Assembly (NCBI GenBank): GCA_945874735.1
Contig: CAMCHI010000002.1
Coordinates: 1 to 64,000, forward strand
DNA length: 64,000 nucleotides
Reading direction: 5' to 3'
Source: an uncultured Arcanobacterium sp.
GTDB lineage: Bacteria; Actinomycetota; Actinomycetes; Actinomycetales; Actinomycetaceae
Shown here: one piece after another, positions 1 to 8,795 of the stretch
How positions within the stretch are numbered: position 1 is the stretch's first letter
Layout: each line of letters opens with the position of its first letter
Notes under the pieces: model-generated
What the model saw: only the letters and a program-made list of their open reading frames with translations
What the model was told of the DNA's origin: nothing
Database searches by the model: none
Program-made: the position numbers and the translations under genes

Positions 1-440
1 AAAGTATCGCAGCAGCTCGCAAAGATGTACAAACTGCCCTGTTGCTGGCGCGAGAAGCAGTAGATTTAAGCCAAGTGCAAGAAGTAATTGGTTTAGCTGG
101 CACTCTCACCACTTTAGCTGCCACTGTTTTAGAACTAGATACTTATGATCCAGATTTAATTCATGGCACTCAGTTGGCGGTGGCAGATATGGAGAGAATC
201 TGCGATTGGTATTTAGCTTCTACTTTGGAGCAACGTCAATCTCTTGGCTTTATGCACCCAGGACGTGCAGACGTGATTACTGCCGGCGCAGTGGTATGGC
301 AAGAAGTAATGCGCGAAATTGTGGCTAGTACCAAGCTGACTAAAAATCCGCTCACCACTATCACCATATCGGAACACGATATTTTAGACGGTTTAGCTTT
401 GTGGGCATTAAAAGCACCGCAAACCCCTAAATATGCTTAG
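1..440 (+). CDS. Ppx/GppA family phosphatase, C-terminal part (cut by window edge)
   Basis: The frame is open to base 3, so only the last ~145 residues are seen. Exopolyphosphatase / guanosine pentaphosphate phosphatases hydrolyse polyphosphate or pppGpp in the cytoplasm. The support is a GLAGTLTTLAA stretch followed by an IHG motif and then HPGRADVITAG, which matches the distal half of the Ppx/GppA ASKHA fold (phosphate loop, then the HPGRAD element). The protein ends shortly after this fold with no extra C-terminal domain, as in short actinobacterial members. It faces nhaA tail to tail. A TTG at base 42 is internal, not a start. Substrate preference (polyP or pppGpp) cannot be told from this part. 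A polyP role would be interesting given the VTC polymerase at 23369. Confidence 0.85.
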   Translation, partial: SIAAARKDVQTALLLAREAVDLSQVQEVIGLAGTLTTLAATVLELDTYDPDLIHGTQLAVADMERICDWYLASTLEQRQSLGFMHPGRADVITAGAVVWQEVMREIVASTKLTKNPLTTITISEHDILDGLALWALKAPQTPKYA

Positions 441-490
441 AAGTGTTTAGAAAATAGCAGTATCTCATTTGATGACGAGACTGTTTATCC

Positions 491-524
491 TTATTTTCTT
501 TATTTAATCTTGCCCAGAAAATAA
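491..524. terminator. Hairpin between convergent phosphatase and nhaA genes
   Basis: TTATTTTCT at 491-499 pairs perfectly with AGAAAATAA at 516-524 around a 16-base loop. The region is AT-rich on both sides. It lies between two converging genes, so it may stop transcription from either side. The stem has few G:C pairs and the call is tentative. Confidence 0.4.
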
Positions 525-555
525 AGAATGATAGCTAAAACGAGAATAGCGGACT

Positions 556-1794
556 TTAAGGGGAGGAGCGATGCAATTCAGTGCGGTCAGAATAGCGATG
601 CCGATATTTGGTACGCCACTTAGTGCTCACAGCTCCTAGAATGGCAGAAATCAGCGTGCCTAGAATAACAGCTACTCGCGCATGGGCAGATATTTCAGTA
701 CTTGGATCAAACGACAAAGTAGCAATTAGCAAGGATACCGTAAAACCGATACCGGCAATTAAGGAAATTGGCAGCACGTCCATAATGGTTAAATTTGCTC
801 CGAGTCGCAATCTAAAGACGCTAATCAAGAGGAGTACTCCTCCGGTAATTCCCAATAGTTTACCAAGTGGTAGACCTAAATAAATTCCGATAGCTACCGG
901 ATCAGTAAACATAGAGGAAAAACCACCAGCATCGACAATATTTACCCCAGCGGCAAAGAACGCAAAGATTGGTAACACCAAGCCGGCAGAATAAAAATGT
1001 AGTTTATCGCTTAAGTGAGCAGTGAGTGCTTGTTTCTCTGCTTTCCGTTGCAAAGCAGGCACAGTCATACCTAAAGCTACTCCGGCAATAGTGGCGTGAA
1101 TTCCTGAAAGATGCATGAAATACCAAGCAAGAATGCCAAGAGGCCAGAGTAAGTACCATTTAATTATGCGTTTTTGGCTTAGTATTCCAAAAATAATAAT
1201 TAGCAAAATAGCTATACCGAGCATAGAAAAGTTAAGGTCTTTAGCAAAAAATACGGCAATAAGAATAATGCCTAGTAGGTCATCTACCACTGCTAAGGTC
1301 ATTAGAAAAGTGCGAGCTGCAGGTGGTAAACCTTTACCAAAAAGCCCTAAAACTGCTAAGGCGAAAGCAATATCGGTGGCAACTGGAACTGCCCAACCGT
1401 CTAAGTTAGTTGAATTGCTGAGCGCTTGAATACCAATATATACCGCAATCGGGCCGAGCATACCAAAAACTGCTGCTAATACTGGTACGAGCGCTTTGCG
1501 TATATCTCTGAGAGAACCAGTGGTAAATTCTTGTTTTAGTTCTAGCCCTACTACGAAGAAAAAAATGGCTAGTAAGCCGTCGGCTGCCCAATGCGCTAAA
1601 GAAAGATTGAGGTGCAACTCAGATGGGCCCAGAGTGAGATGAGAAAACTCAGTATATGCTTGTCGTATCGTTAAAAGAGGGAAATTAGCCCAGAGTAATG
1701 CTAAGCCTGCCGCTAAAATCAATACCAATCCAGCCATTGTTTCACTATGGAGGAGTCTACGGTACTTTTGGGTAATTGAAGTTTTCTTAGCCAT
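556..1794 (-). CDS. nhaA: Na+/H+ antiporter NhaA
   Basis: 412-residue inner-membrane antiporter that exchanges sodium for protons in pH and salt homeostasis. About 11-12 hydrophobic helices are visible. The helix-4 motif ATDIAFALAVLG has the Asp equivalent to E. coli D133 (D141 here). The paired transport aspartates are in LAVVDDLLGI (D171, D172). Length is normal for the family, with a short basic tail. The ATG start gives a basic cytoplasmic N-terminus followed at once by the first helix. The gene stands alone. It diverges from the lipoprotein gene at 1917, and the 122-base gap holds a nine-G tract. Confidence 0.95.
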   Translation of the reverse strand: MAKKTSITQKYRRLLHSETMAGLVLILAAGLALLWANFPLLTIRQAYTEFSHLTLGPSELHLNLSLAHWAADGLLAIFFFVVGLELKQEFTTGSLRDIRKALVPVLAAVFGMLGPIAVYIGIQALSNSTNLDGWAVPVATDIAFALAVLGLFGKGLPPAARTFLMTLAVVDDLLGIILIAVFFAKDLNFSMLGIAILLIIIFGILSQKRIIKWYLLWPLGILAWYFMHLSGIHATIAGVALGMTVPALQRKAEKQALTAHLSDKLHFYSAGLVLPIFAFFAAGVNIVDAGGFSSMFTDPVAIGIYLGLPLGKLLGITGGVLLLISVFRLRLGANLTIMDVLPISLIAGIGFTVSLLIATLSFDPSTEISAHARVAVILGTLISAILGAVSTKWRTKYRHRYSDRTELHRSSP

Positions 1795-1852
1795 ATTTTG
1801 TCTTAATGCTTTCCGCCGTATTTTAGGACTCCAGTGTTAAATAGAAATGGAA

Positions 1853-1901
1853 GGGGGGGGGTAGGTTAATATGACTTCATTATATAAGAAAACTTCATTA
1901 T
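1853..1901 (+). promoter_or_regulatory. Candidate lipoprotein promoter with G9 tract and direct repeat
   Basis: A run of nine G (1853-1861) is followed 19 bases later by the -10-like TATATA (1881-1886). This puts the homopolymer at or just upstream of where a -35 box would sit. The 10-mer ACTTCATTAT occurs twice (1874-1883 and 1892-1901), flanking and overlapping the -10. A clear purine-rich ribosome site (GAGGGGACGAGG) follows before the ATG at 1917. Homopolymers in this position alter promoter strength by slipped-strand change in other bacteria; that role here is inference. Confidence 0.4.
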
Positions 1902-1916
1902 GAGGGGACGAGGCAA

Positions 1917-2648
1917 ATGAAAAAGAGTATTGCAATTGCTTTAGTAAGTTTATTAGTACTTAGCGGTTGTGCTGATAGCGCTGATACACCTTCAGCTTCG
2001 CAAGAGCAAACCACCAGTGCTGAAACAAATACTACAGAAGTAAAAAGTGAACAAAAATGGGATTTACTAATGGAAGGAGAGGGGATGCAATTTAAGGATA
2101 CTAATCTTTATCACAGGTATCCGAATTATGATTGGACAGATTTATTTGGTTATATATACGTAGGTAAAGAGCAGGGCGAAAAAAATAAGTCAGTTATATT
2201 GATGAATGCCCATATTACTACTACTGAAGAATTTCAAGTTAGTTCCTTAGATGAAGTTAAGTCTAAATTTTTAGTAAGAGAGAATGATGAAATTGGTTCA
2301 TCATTAGATGATGTACTAAAAAGCCAGCATTTCGAGTGGAAAGTGACGTCAGAAGAAAAGCTCACTATCAACGGGATGGAGTTTTTGCATTTAACGGCAG
2401 ATGTAGAAGGTTATCTTACCGACGATAAGAGATATCCTAAGTTGTACAATAAATTAGATCAATACTATAAAGACGGTGGCACCGGTCATGTAGAAGGATA
2501 CTTTACACTGGTAGATAAAGTAGATGGAAGCGGAAAAGAGTTATTTGCTCTTATGCGTGGTTGGAATAGTGATTCTTCTGAGGACGTAAAAGAAAGAACC
2601 GAAAAAGTAGTTGGGCAATTATTAGAAAGTTTATATATAAAAAAGTAG
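1917..2648 (+). CDS. Putative lipoprotein of unknown function
   Basis: 243 residues. A short basic N-terminus and hydrophobic core end in the lipobox LSGC (Cys18), so the product should be lipidated on the outer face of the membrane. A Ser/Thr/Glu-rich linker (about residues 19-45) leads to a soluble domain rich in Asp, Lys and Tyr with no motif I recognise. Base use is more AT-rich than the neighbouring metabolic genes. It stands alone between nhaA and the tRNA, with its own promoter region and a weak terminator. It could belong to one of the small actinobacterial lipoprotein families of unknown role. Confidence 0.8.
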   Translation: MKKSIAIALVSLLVLSGCADSADTPSASQEQTTSAETNTTEVKSEQKWDLLMEGEGMQFKDTNLYHRYPNYDWTDLFGYIYVGKEQGEKNKSVILMNAHITTTEEFQVSSLDEVKSKFLVRENDEIGSSLDDVLKSQHFEWKVTSEEKLTINGMEFLHLTADVEGYLTDDKRYPKLYNKLDQYYKDGGTGHVEGYFTLVDKVDGSGKELFALMRGWNSDSSEDVKERTEKVVGQLLESLYIKK

Positions 2649-2670
2649 ATAATTATTGATAGCATAAGGA

Positions 2671-2694
2671 TTTACGGTTATTACGTGCCGTAAA
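2671..2694 (+). terminator. Weak hairpin after the lipoprotein gene
   Basis: TTTACGG (2671-2677) pairs with CCGTAAA (2688-2694) around a 10-base loop, 23 bases after the lipoprotein stop. There is no T tract after it, so termination would be inefficient or factor-dependent. Confidence 0.35.
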
Positions 2695-2854
2695 GATGCA
2701 GGAGCTGAAAGCTAATATAAGCTACTTGTAGTAGGTGAAAACCAAAAAATGTTTTAGATTTTTCACTATTTTGGAAAATTTAGGGCTAATAATTTCGGCT
2801 TTTGCTAAAAAGTATGTATGCTTTAAAGGTGTCCAGTAGAAATTCTACTGCACA

Positions 2855-2928
2855 GCCCCCGTAGCCCAATCGGCAGAGGCAGCAGACTTAAAATCTGTCC
2901 AGTGTGGGTTCGAGTCCCACCGGGGGCA
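2855..2928 (+). tRNA. tRNA with anticodon UAA (Leu by codon), short variable arm
   Basis: A full cloverleaf can be drawn. The acceptor stem is GCCCCCG with CGGGGGC, the D-arm carries GG, the anticodon stem is GCAGA with TCTGT (one G:U pair), the T-arm is GTGGG-TTCGAGT-CCCAC, and the discriminator is A at 2928. The seven-base loop is CTTAAAA, so the anticodon is TAA (2889-2891), reading UUA leucine codons. The variable region is only five bases (CCAGT). Leucine tRNAs normally have a long variable arm (class II), so this is odd. CCA is not encoded. A weak -10-like TATGCT is at 2817-2822. A 13-bp perfect hairpin begins at its last two bases. Confidence 0.85.
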
Positions 2929-2956
2929 CTATCTTTATCTACGGATAAAGATAGTG
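2927..2956 (+). terminator. Perfect 13-bp hairpin abutting the tRNA
   Basis: CACTATCTTTATC (2927-2939) pairs without mismatch with GATAAAGATAGTG (2944-2956) around a TACG loop. The first two bases are the end of the tRNA. No T tract follows. It may be a processing or termination signal. A tRNA 3' end with flanking symmetry is also where integrases act, but no integrase gene is in the window. Confidence 0.5.
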
Positions 2957-3024
2957 GCAGTTATTGCCATTGCGATTTTCCTAGCAAAGAAGCCTTGGAA
3001 ATTTGTATACAGATGCAAGCATGA

Positions 3025-4128
<1,104 letters not shown>

Positions 4129-4156
4129 TTTTAGTTAAGAAAGTAAGGCATTAAAT

Positions 4157-5725
4157 ATGGATACCGCACCTAATCAGCAAGTATTATTAGCAAAAGTTTA
4201 TCGGGATATTGATGCCTTATTGGCCTTTGCTAAACAACATTTAGAGCTTCCAGCCAAAGATGAGATATTGGTGCGTAACCAGATTTTTGCACTTTTTGGT
4301 TTAGATTCTTATCAGGCTTTAGATGTAAATTTAGCTACTGAAAACAGTTGTGGGTGTGATTGTGCTGAAAAATCAGCTACCCAGCTAGAGTCAGCGGAAG
4401 TATCCGCCCAGATTGCTTTACTGGTACAGCAACTGCGGGAAGATATAGTAGCAGCCGGACTATCTGCTCCAGAGGACGGGCCAGCAGTAGCAGATACTGT
4501 AACTGGTTTCTTGACTTTGCGTCCTGCTCAAATTCAAGCTCGTTTCATGCAGATTTTAGAAGCAGAAGGCGGAATGGTTGCAGCTAAATGGTTTTTCCGT
4601 TATTGCCAAGCCAACTTTTATGTGCGCAGTCATCAATTAGCGGAAAATCCGCGCTTTACCGCTGATAACGGCCTGATTATCACTATTAACTTAGCTAAGC
4701 CAGAGTTTCGGGATATGAAGAAAGCCGCTGCTGGTAACAGTGTGGCAGGTGGCTATCCAAAGTGCACGATATGCCCAGATAATGAAGGATTTGCTGGACG
4801 CGATAAACGCAATTTACGCACTATCGATATCACCTTAGATGGGCAAGAGTGGTTTTGGCAGTACTCGCCTTACGGCTACTTTGATCAGCACGGTATATGC
4901 GTGAATTATGAGCATACTCCGATGCATATTGATCGTGGGACTTTTGCGCGTCTAATGGATTTCGTAGACGTATTCCCTGGTTACTTCTTAGGTAGCAATG
5001 CTGCTTTACCACGTATTGGTGGTTCAGTGTTAGCCCATGATCATTACCAAGGCGGTGGAGAAGTATTACCGATGCTACAAGCTGCAGCTTGGCAGACATA
5101 TAAGCATGCTGAATTCCCGCAAGCAGTGGTAGAGATTTTAGACTGGCCAGGCACAGCAGTGCGGGTAGTGTCCCCAGATCGAGAAGAAATTTTAGAATTA
5201 AGCGATCGGATTCGGATTGCTTGGGAAGCTTATAACGCTCCGGAAATTGACATCGTGCCAGTAAGCGAGGAAGGAAAACATTCAGTAGTTTCTCCGACCG
5301 TTATTCGCACAACTCGTGGCTATGAAATGAGTTTGATTTTCCGTAACAACATGGTTTCTCAAAAGTATCCGCAAGGTATTTTCCATGCGCATCCAGAGTT
5401 CCATGCGATTAAGCAAGAATCAATTGGCTTAATTGAAGCCCAAGGTCTGTTTATTTTACCTGGACGATTAGTAGATGAACTAGGCAAAATTGAGGCGGCT
5501 CTAGTGGCAGGAGCAGACTTGCCAGCTGAGTTAGCAGAATTCCAGCTAGTATGGGATGAGCTAGTAGAAGCATTGGATGGGCAGCGAGAACCAGCAGTGG
5601 TGGCAGAAGCTATTAAAGCAGAGCTAGCTAGTGTTTGTTTCCGTATTCTAGAAAATACAGCAGTATTTAAGGATCGTTCACTTACTGATAAGTTCTTGCT
5701 CGATTTAGGTTGTGTACGGAACTAA
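4157..5725 (+). CDS. galT: UDP-glucose--hexose-1-phosphate uridylyltransferase, class II GalT
   Basis: 522 residues, the size of the Gram-positive GalT2 class, not the ~350-residue E. coli type. It moves UMP from UDP-glucose to galactose 1-phosphate (and in bifidobacteria to HexNAc 1-phosphates), giving UDP-sugars for the Leloir route. Seen in the sequence are the KCTICPDNEGFAGRD region, the HDHYQGGGEVLPM segment and the HAHPEFHAIKQESIG segment, all typical of class II. A Cys-rich patch (ENSCGCDCAEK, about residues 58-68) sits in an insert that varies in the family and could bind metal; that is a guess. It follows nahK and ends at a strong bidirectional terminator. Confidence 0.93.
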   Translation: MDTAPNQQVLLAKVYRDIDALLAFAKQHLELPAKDEILVRNQIFALFGLDSYQALDVNLATENSCGCDCAEKSATQLESAEVSAQIALLVQQLREDIVAAGLSAPEDGPAVADTVTGFLTLRPAQIQARFMQILEAEGGMVAAKWFFRYCQANFYVRSHQLAENPRFTADNGLIITINLAKPEFRDMKKAAAGNSVAGGYPKCTICPDNEGFAGRDKRNLRTIDITLDGQEWFWQYSPYGYFDQHGICVNYEHTPMHIDRGTFARLMDFVDVFPGYFLGSNAALPRIGGSVLAHDHYQGGGEVLPMLQAAAWQTYKHAEFPQAVVEILDWPGTAVRVVSPDREEILELSDRIRIAWEAYNAPEIDIVPVSEEGKHSVVSPTVIRTTRGYEMSLIFRNNMVSQKYPQGIFHAHPEFHAIKQESIGLIEAQGLFILPGRLVDELGKIEAALVAGADLPAELAEFQLVWDELVEALDGQREPAVVAEAIKAELASVCFRILENTAVFKDRSLTDKFLLDLGCVRN

Positions 5726-5742
5726 TCTGATACTTTAAATTA

Positions 5743-5778
5743 AGTTTGGGGTAGCTGGAAAACCAGCTACCCCAAACT
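5743..5778. terminator. Strong bidirectional terminator
   Basis: A 16-bp perfect stem (5743-5758 with 5763-5778) closes on an AAAA loop and is followed by GTTTA. It separates galT from the convergent ABC permease gene. Confidence 0.85.
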
Positions 5779-5803
5779 GTTTATATCAAGTTAAAAGCGC
5801 ACT

Positions 5804-6592
5804 TTAAATATCCGTCTTAAGGTAACGAATCAAGCCGAGAATCGTAAACATTAACGGGTAGATAAAGAAGAAAAGAAGCAAGGAAGTACCTTGGCTAAAT
5901 TCCGGCAATATAATTGCGCTCATATGCTCAGGAAGCACTACTGAATCTACTAGCCTGCTTAAGAAGAAACGTGACAGTTCTTCACGGAAAAAATCTAAAG
6001 GAATCAAGGTTAGTACCTCAATTACCAGCATAAGGAAGGTAGCGATACCAATACCGGCAGCAGTGGAGCGCACTAGATAGCCAATTGCTGTACCCAAGAT
6101 GGTGAGCAGTATTAACACAACGCAGAAATATCCAAGAGCTATAAGATCTGCCTGCTGTACTGGCTGATTAGTTTGAGCAAATAACTGGTAAGAAGCGATG
6201 CCCAATAAACTTAAAATTACTGATACTACAGTGCTGTAAATACCTACTGCTGTGAGTTTAGCAAAGAAATTACGCACTCTAACTGGATCGCTCAAAGTAG
6301 TATTGCGCATAGTGTTATGGGAGTACTCGTTGGCACTGGCAGAGATCCCTAAAATCACCATAAATAGCCCAATCATTTTCCAAGCCGCGGTATAAAAACT
6401 CAAGCTGGGAGCTCCATTGAAGTTCAGCAAGCCAATAGTGAAAATTGTGGCATATCCAAGCACCCCAATACTCATGGAGATTTTATTACCGCGAGAATAC
6501 CATAACTTAAGCAGATTTGATTTTACGGAATTGCTAAAGCTGGCTTTGTTTCGCGGAGTAGCTACGCGCGAAATGTATTTTACTTCCGTCAT
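5804..6592 (-). CDS. ABC-2 type transporter permease
   Basis: 262 residues with six predicted membrane helices after a ~35-residue cytoplasmic N-terminus. The helices sit roughly at 45-65, 70-90, 120-145, 155-180, 190-215 and 230-255. It is the membrane half of an exporter or self-protection pump of the BcrAB/YtrBC kind. Its ATG overlaps the stop of the ATPase gene by one base (TAATG), so the two are translationally coupled. Substrate is unknown. Similar pairs handle peptide antibiotics, lantibiotics or lipids. Confidence 0.8.
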   Translation of the reverse strand: MTEVKYISRVATPRNKASFSNSVKSNLLKLWYSRGNKISMSIGVLGYATIFTIGLLNFNGAPSLSFYTAAWKMIGLFMVILGISASANEYSHNTMRNTTLSDPVRVRNFFAKLTAVGIYSTVVSVILSLLGIASYQLFAQTNQPVQQADLIALGYFCVVLILLTILGTAIGYLVRSTAAGIGIATFLMLVIEVLTLIPLDFFREELSRFFLSRLVDSVVLPEHMSAIILPEFSQGTSLLLFFFIYPLMFTILGLIRYLKTDI

Positions 6593-7551
6593 TATGCTTG
6601 CGCCTTTCCGTTAGTACCTGCTACAGATGTGTGGTCTACTTGGTAATCCAAAGAAGAATTAGTGAGCTCCATAAATACTTCCTCTAGGCTAGAGTAGCTT
6701 TCGCTCAACTCGTGAATTTCTAACTGGTGCTGGTAAAGCAAATTACCGATTTCTGCTCTAGACGAGCCGTTGGTAAGTAGTGCGCCGTTAGGATAATTTT
6801 CTTTAGGAGCTTCGGTTTGGAAGCTGATATTAGCGTTTTGGAGCACTTGGGAGATGCGCAATAAATCTGGGCCACTTACCTTAATAGTGGTATTAGCAGC
6901 GCTTTGGGTGAATTCAGTGATTGGTCCTTGTGCAATGAGCTTGCCTCGTCCAAGCACCACTAGATGATCAGCGGTAAGAGCCATTTCGCTCATTAAATGT
7001 GAGGAAATAAGTACCGTACGTCCTTCGGCGGCAAAAGCACGAGCAGTTTCACGTACCCACCGCACACCATCAGGGTCTAGACCATTTACGGGTTCGTCCA
7101 GAATTAACACCTCAGGATCTGCTAAGAGAGCTGTGGCTATACCTAGGCGTTGTCCCATGCCAAGTGAGAAACCCTTTAAGCGTTTTTTTGCTACTGAATC
7201 AATGCCGGTAAGCTTTAGCACTTCCTGTACTCGTGATTTTGGCAAATTGTGGGTAGCAGCAATGATTGATAGATGTTGAATAGCGGTAAGGTGCGGATTA
7301 AAAGCTTTACCGTCTAGTAATGCGCCTACTTTGGTAAGTGGAGACGGTAAATCACGATAGAGCACTCCGTCAAAAAGAGTTTGCCCCTGATTTGGTTGAT
7401 CTAAGCCCAGCATGCAACGCATAGTGGTGGACTTACCGGAACCGTTTGGTCCTAAGAAACCAGTGACGGTACCACTTTTTACTTGAAAGCTCAGATTGTC
7501 TACTGCAGTTTTAGATCCGTATCTCTTGGTGAGATTCTGGACTTCAATCAT
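6592..7551 (-). CDS. ABC transporter ATP-binding protein (BcrA-like)
   Basis: 319-residue ATPase subunit that drives the permease encoded next. It has Walker A GPNGSGKST (about residues 35-43), the signature FSLGMGQRLG, Walker B LILDEPVNGLD and switch His in LISSHL. A ~90-residue C-terminal extension is usual in the antibiotic-export group. The signature departs from LSGGQ (SLGMGQ), as is common in this subfamily. The start is ATG behind a GGAG-type site. A 14-base palindrome 58 bases upstream (7609-7622) may be its operator. No GntR or two-component regulator sits beside it. Confidence 0.88.
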   Translation of the reverse strand: MIEVQNLTKRYGSKTAVDNLSFQVKSGTVTGFLGPNGSGKSTTMRCMLGLDQPNQGQTLFDGVLYRDLPSPLTKVGALLDGKAFNPHLTAIQHLSIIAATHNLPKSRVQEVLKLTGIDSVAKKRLKGFSLGMGQRLGIATALLADPEVLILDEPVNGLDPDGVRWVRETARAFAAEGRTVLISSHLMSEMALTADHLVVLGRGKLIAQGPITEFTQSAANTTIKVSGPDLLRISQVLQNANISFQTEAPKENYPNGALLTNGSSRAEIGNLLYQHQLEIHELSESYSSLEEVFMELTNSSLDYQVDHTSVAGTNGKAQA

Positions 7552-7608
7552 TATCTACTCCTTTAGGGAAGTTTAGGAACATTTTGAGTCTACACTTGGT
7601 AAACTGCG

Positions 7609-7622
7609 AGGAGTGTACTCCT
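7609..7622. promoter_or_regulatory. Candidate operator palindrome
   Basis: AGGAGT-GT-ACTCCT is a perfect inverted repeat 58 bases upstream of the ABC ATPase start, in a 316-base divergent gap. Its spacing suits a dimeric repressor. The regulator is not identified. The rest of the gap (7552-7867) shows only AT-rich sequence and the leader hairpin at 7808-7856. Confidence 0.35.
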
Positions 7623-7807
7623 TAAGTATTATTTATAAAGAGTGACCTTAAATAAGCAGTAGGAATAGGAAGAAATATAGGCTGTAAATGAGTGCAGGAA
7701 ACACACATTTTATAGTTTATTAGATACGCTTAGCTAAGAGCATAGCGAAAAGGTTATTGCCTAAAAGACAAGTTAGCTAAAATGGGTGTCAGGCACAATT
7801 TAACGAG

Positions 7808-7856
7808 TCTGTAATTTTAGAGGCAGACTAAAAGCAAAGCGAGCCAAAATTACAGA
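7808..7856 (+). promoter_or_regulatory. Leader hairpin before the Bax1-I gene
   Basis: TCTGTAATTTT (7808-7818) pairs perfectly with AAAATTACAGA (7846-7856), an 11-bp stem with a 27-base loop. It ends 11 bases before the start codon, so the purine-rich ribosome site lies just outside the stem. It could affect translation or mRNA decay. No known riboswitch is recognised. Confidence 0.35.
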
Positions 7857-7867
7857 GAAAAGAGAGA

Positions 7868-8707
7868 ATGATGAGCAATCCGTTAATTGAACGCAATAAG
7901 TTTTTGCAAGATGGTGGAAACTTAAAAAATAGTACACAATATGCTAATGATTACGGTCAGCACTACTCGCCATTTAGTGCCCCGAATAATACCTATGTTA
8001 CGGCAGAAGTATTTGTAAACCCTGCTGCGTCTAATACGATGACTTATCGGGATGCGATGGATAAAACGGCTATTTTGTTAGGTTCAGCAGTATTATCGGG
8101 TATTGTAACTATTCTATTGCTGCCACTTAATGCGCTTCCGGTAGTGGCTTTTGGGGGTACTTTAGTAGCGTTTGTATTAGGCATGATTTTAGCATTTAAG
8201 CAGGTAGTGCCGGCTGGTTTGGCAATGGCATATGCGATAGTGGAAGGTGCAGCTTTGGGTGCACTTACCCGCTATGTAGACGTATTCTTACCTGGTGTGG
8301 CTTTGCAAACCATTTTAGCTACCACTGTTATCGTGGGAGTCACTTTAATGTTGCATTATTCCGGTATGGTACGTACCAGCAGTAAAGGCTTGAAGATTGT
8401 GCTAGTAGTAGCAATTGGTGGCATTATTTTCTCCCTTATTAACTTTGCTTTAGTAATGTTTGCAGGAATTAATTTGCGTTCCGATATTACGGTGCTAGGT
8501 ATTCCTTTGGGAGTAATTTTGGGTATCGTGATGATTCTAGTTGCTGCTTATATGCTAATTGGTGATTTTGAAGCAGTAAACTATGCTGTAGCTAACGGAG
8601 CACCTAAGAACTTCTCTTGGACCTGTGCTAGCGCAATTATGATGACTATTATCTGGATCTACATCGAAGTATTGCGCATTGCTATGATTTTGGCAGACCG
8701 GCGATAA
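7868..8707 (+). CDS. Bax inhibitor-1 / YccA family membrane protein
   Basis: 279 residues. A ~65-residue polar N-terminus is followed by seven hydrophobic segments, as in bacterial BsYetJ-like TMBIM proteins. Such proteins act as pH-sensitive calcium leak channels in the few studied cases; the role here is unknown. The C-terminal IGDFEAVNYAVANG stretch carries acidic residues expected of the family, and the protein ends soon after the last helix. Two ATG codons lie in a row (7868 and 7871) and either could be used. It is a single gene with its own leader and a shared terminator. Confidence 0.88.
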   Translation: MMSNPLIERNKFLQDGGNLKNSTQYANDYGQHYSPFSAPNNTYVTAEVFVNPAASNTMTYRDAMDKTAILLGSAVLSGIVTILLLPLNALPVVAFGGTLVAFVLGMILAFKQVVPAGLAMAYAIVEGAALGALTRYVDVFLPGVALQTILATTVIVGVTLMLHYSGMVRTSSKGLKIVLVVAIGGIIFSLINFALVMFAGINLRSDITVLGIPLGVILGIVMILVAAYMLIGDFEAVNYAVANGAPKNFSWTCASAIMMTIIWIYIEVLRIAMILADRR

Positions 8708-8742
8708 ATTAGCTAGGTATTAGTTAAATTAGCTAGGTATTA
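8706..8742. repeat. 17-base tandem repeat (20-base period)
   Basis: AAATTAGCTAGGTATTA occurs at 8706-8722 and again at 8726-8742, starting within the stop region of the Bax1-I gene. It looks like a small local duplication. No function is evident. Confidence 0.8.
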
Positions 8743-8747
8743 AAAAT

Positions 8748-8780
8748 AACTAAGGGGGGGGATTACCCCCCCCCTTAGTT
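8748..8780. terminator. Terminator built on a G8/C9 stem
   Basis: AACTAA plus eight G (8748-8761), a loop of ATTA, then nine C plus TTAGTT (8766-8780), followed by TT. It lies between convergent genes (Bax1-I and FKBP) and could serve both. A stem made of homopolymers is unusual and prone to length change. Confidence 0.75.
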
Positions 8781-8795
8781 TTGCTAACTTTGGCT

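Noticed and set aside
2855..2956. Integrated element at the tRNA
   Set aside because: No integrase, no direct repeat of the tRNA 3' end and no phage or plasmid genes in the window.
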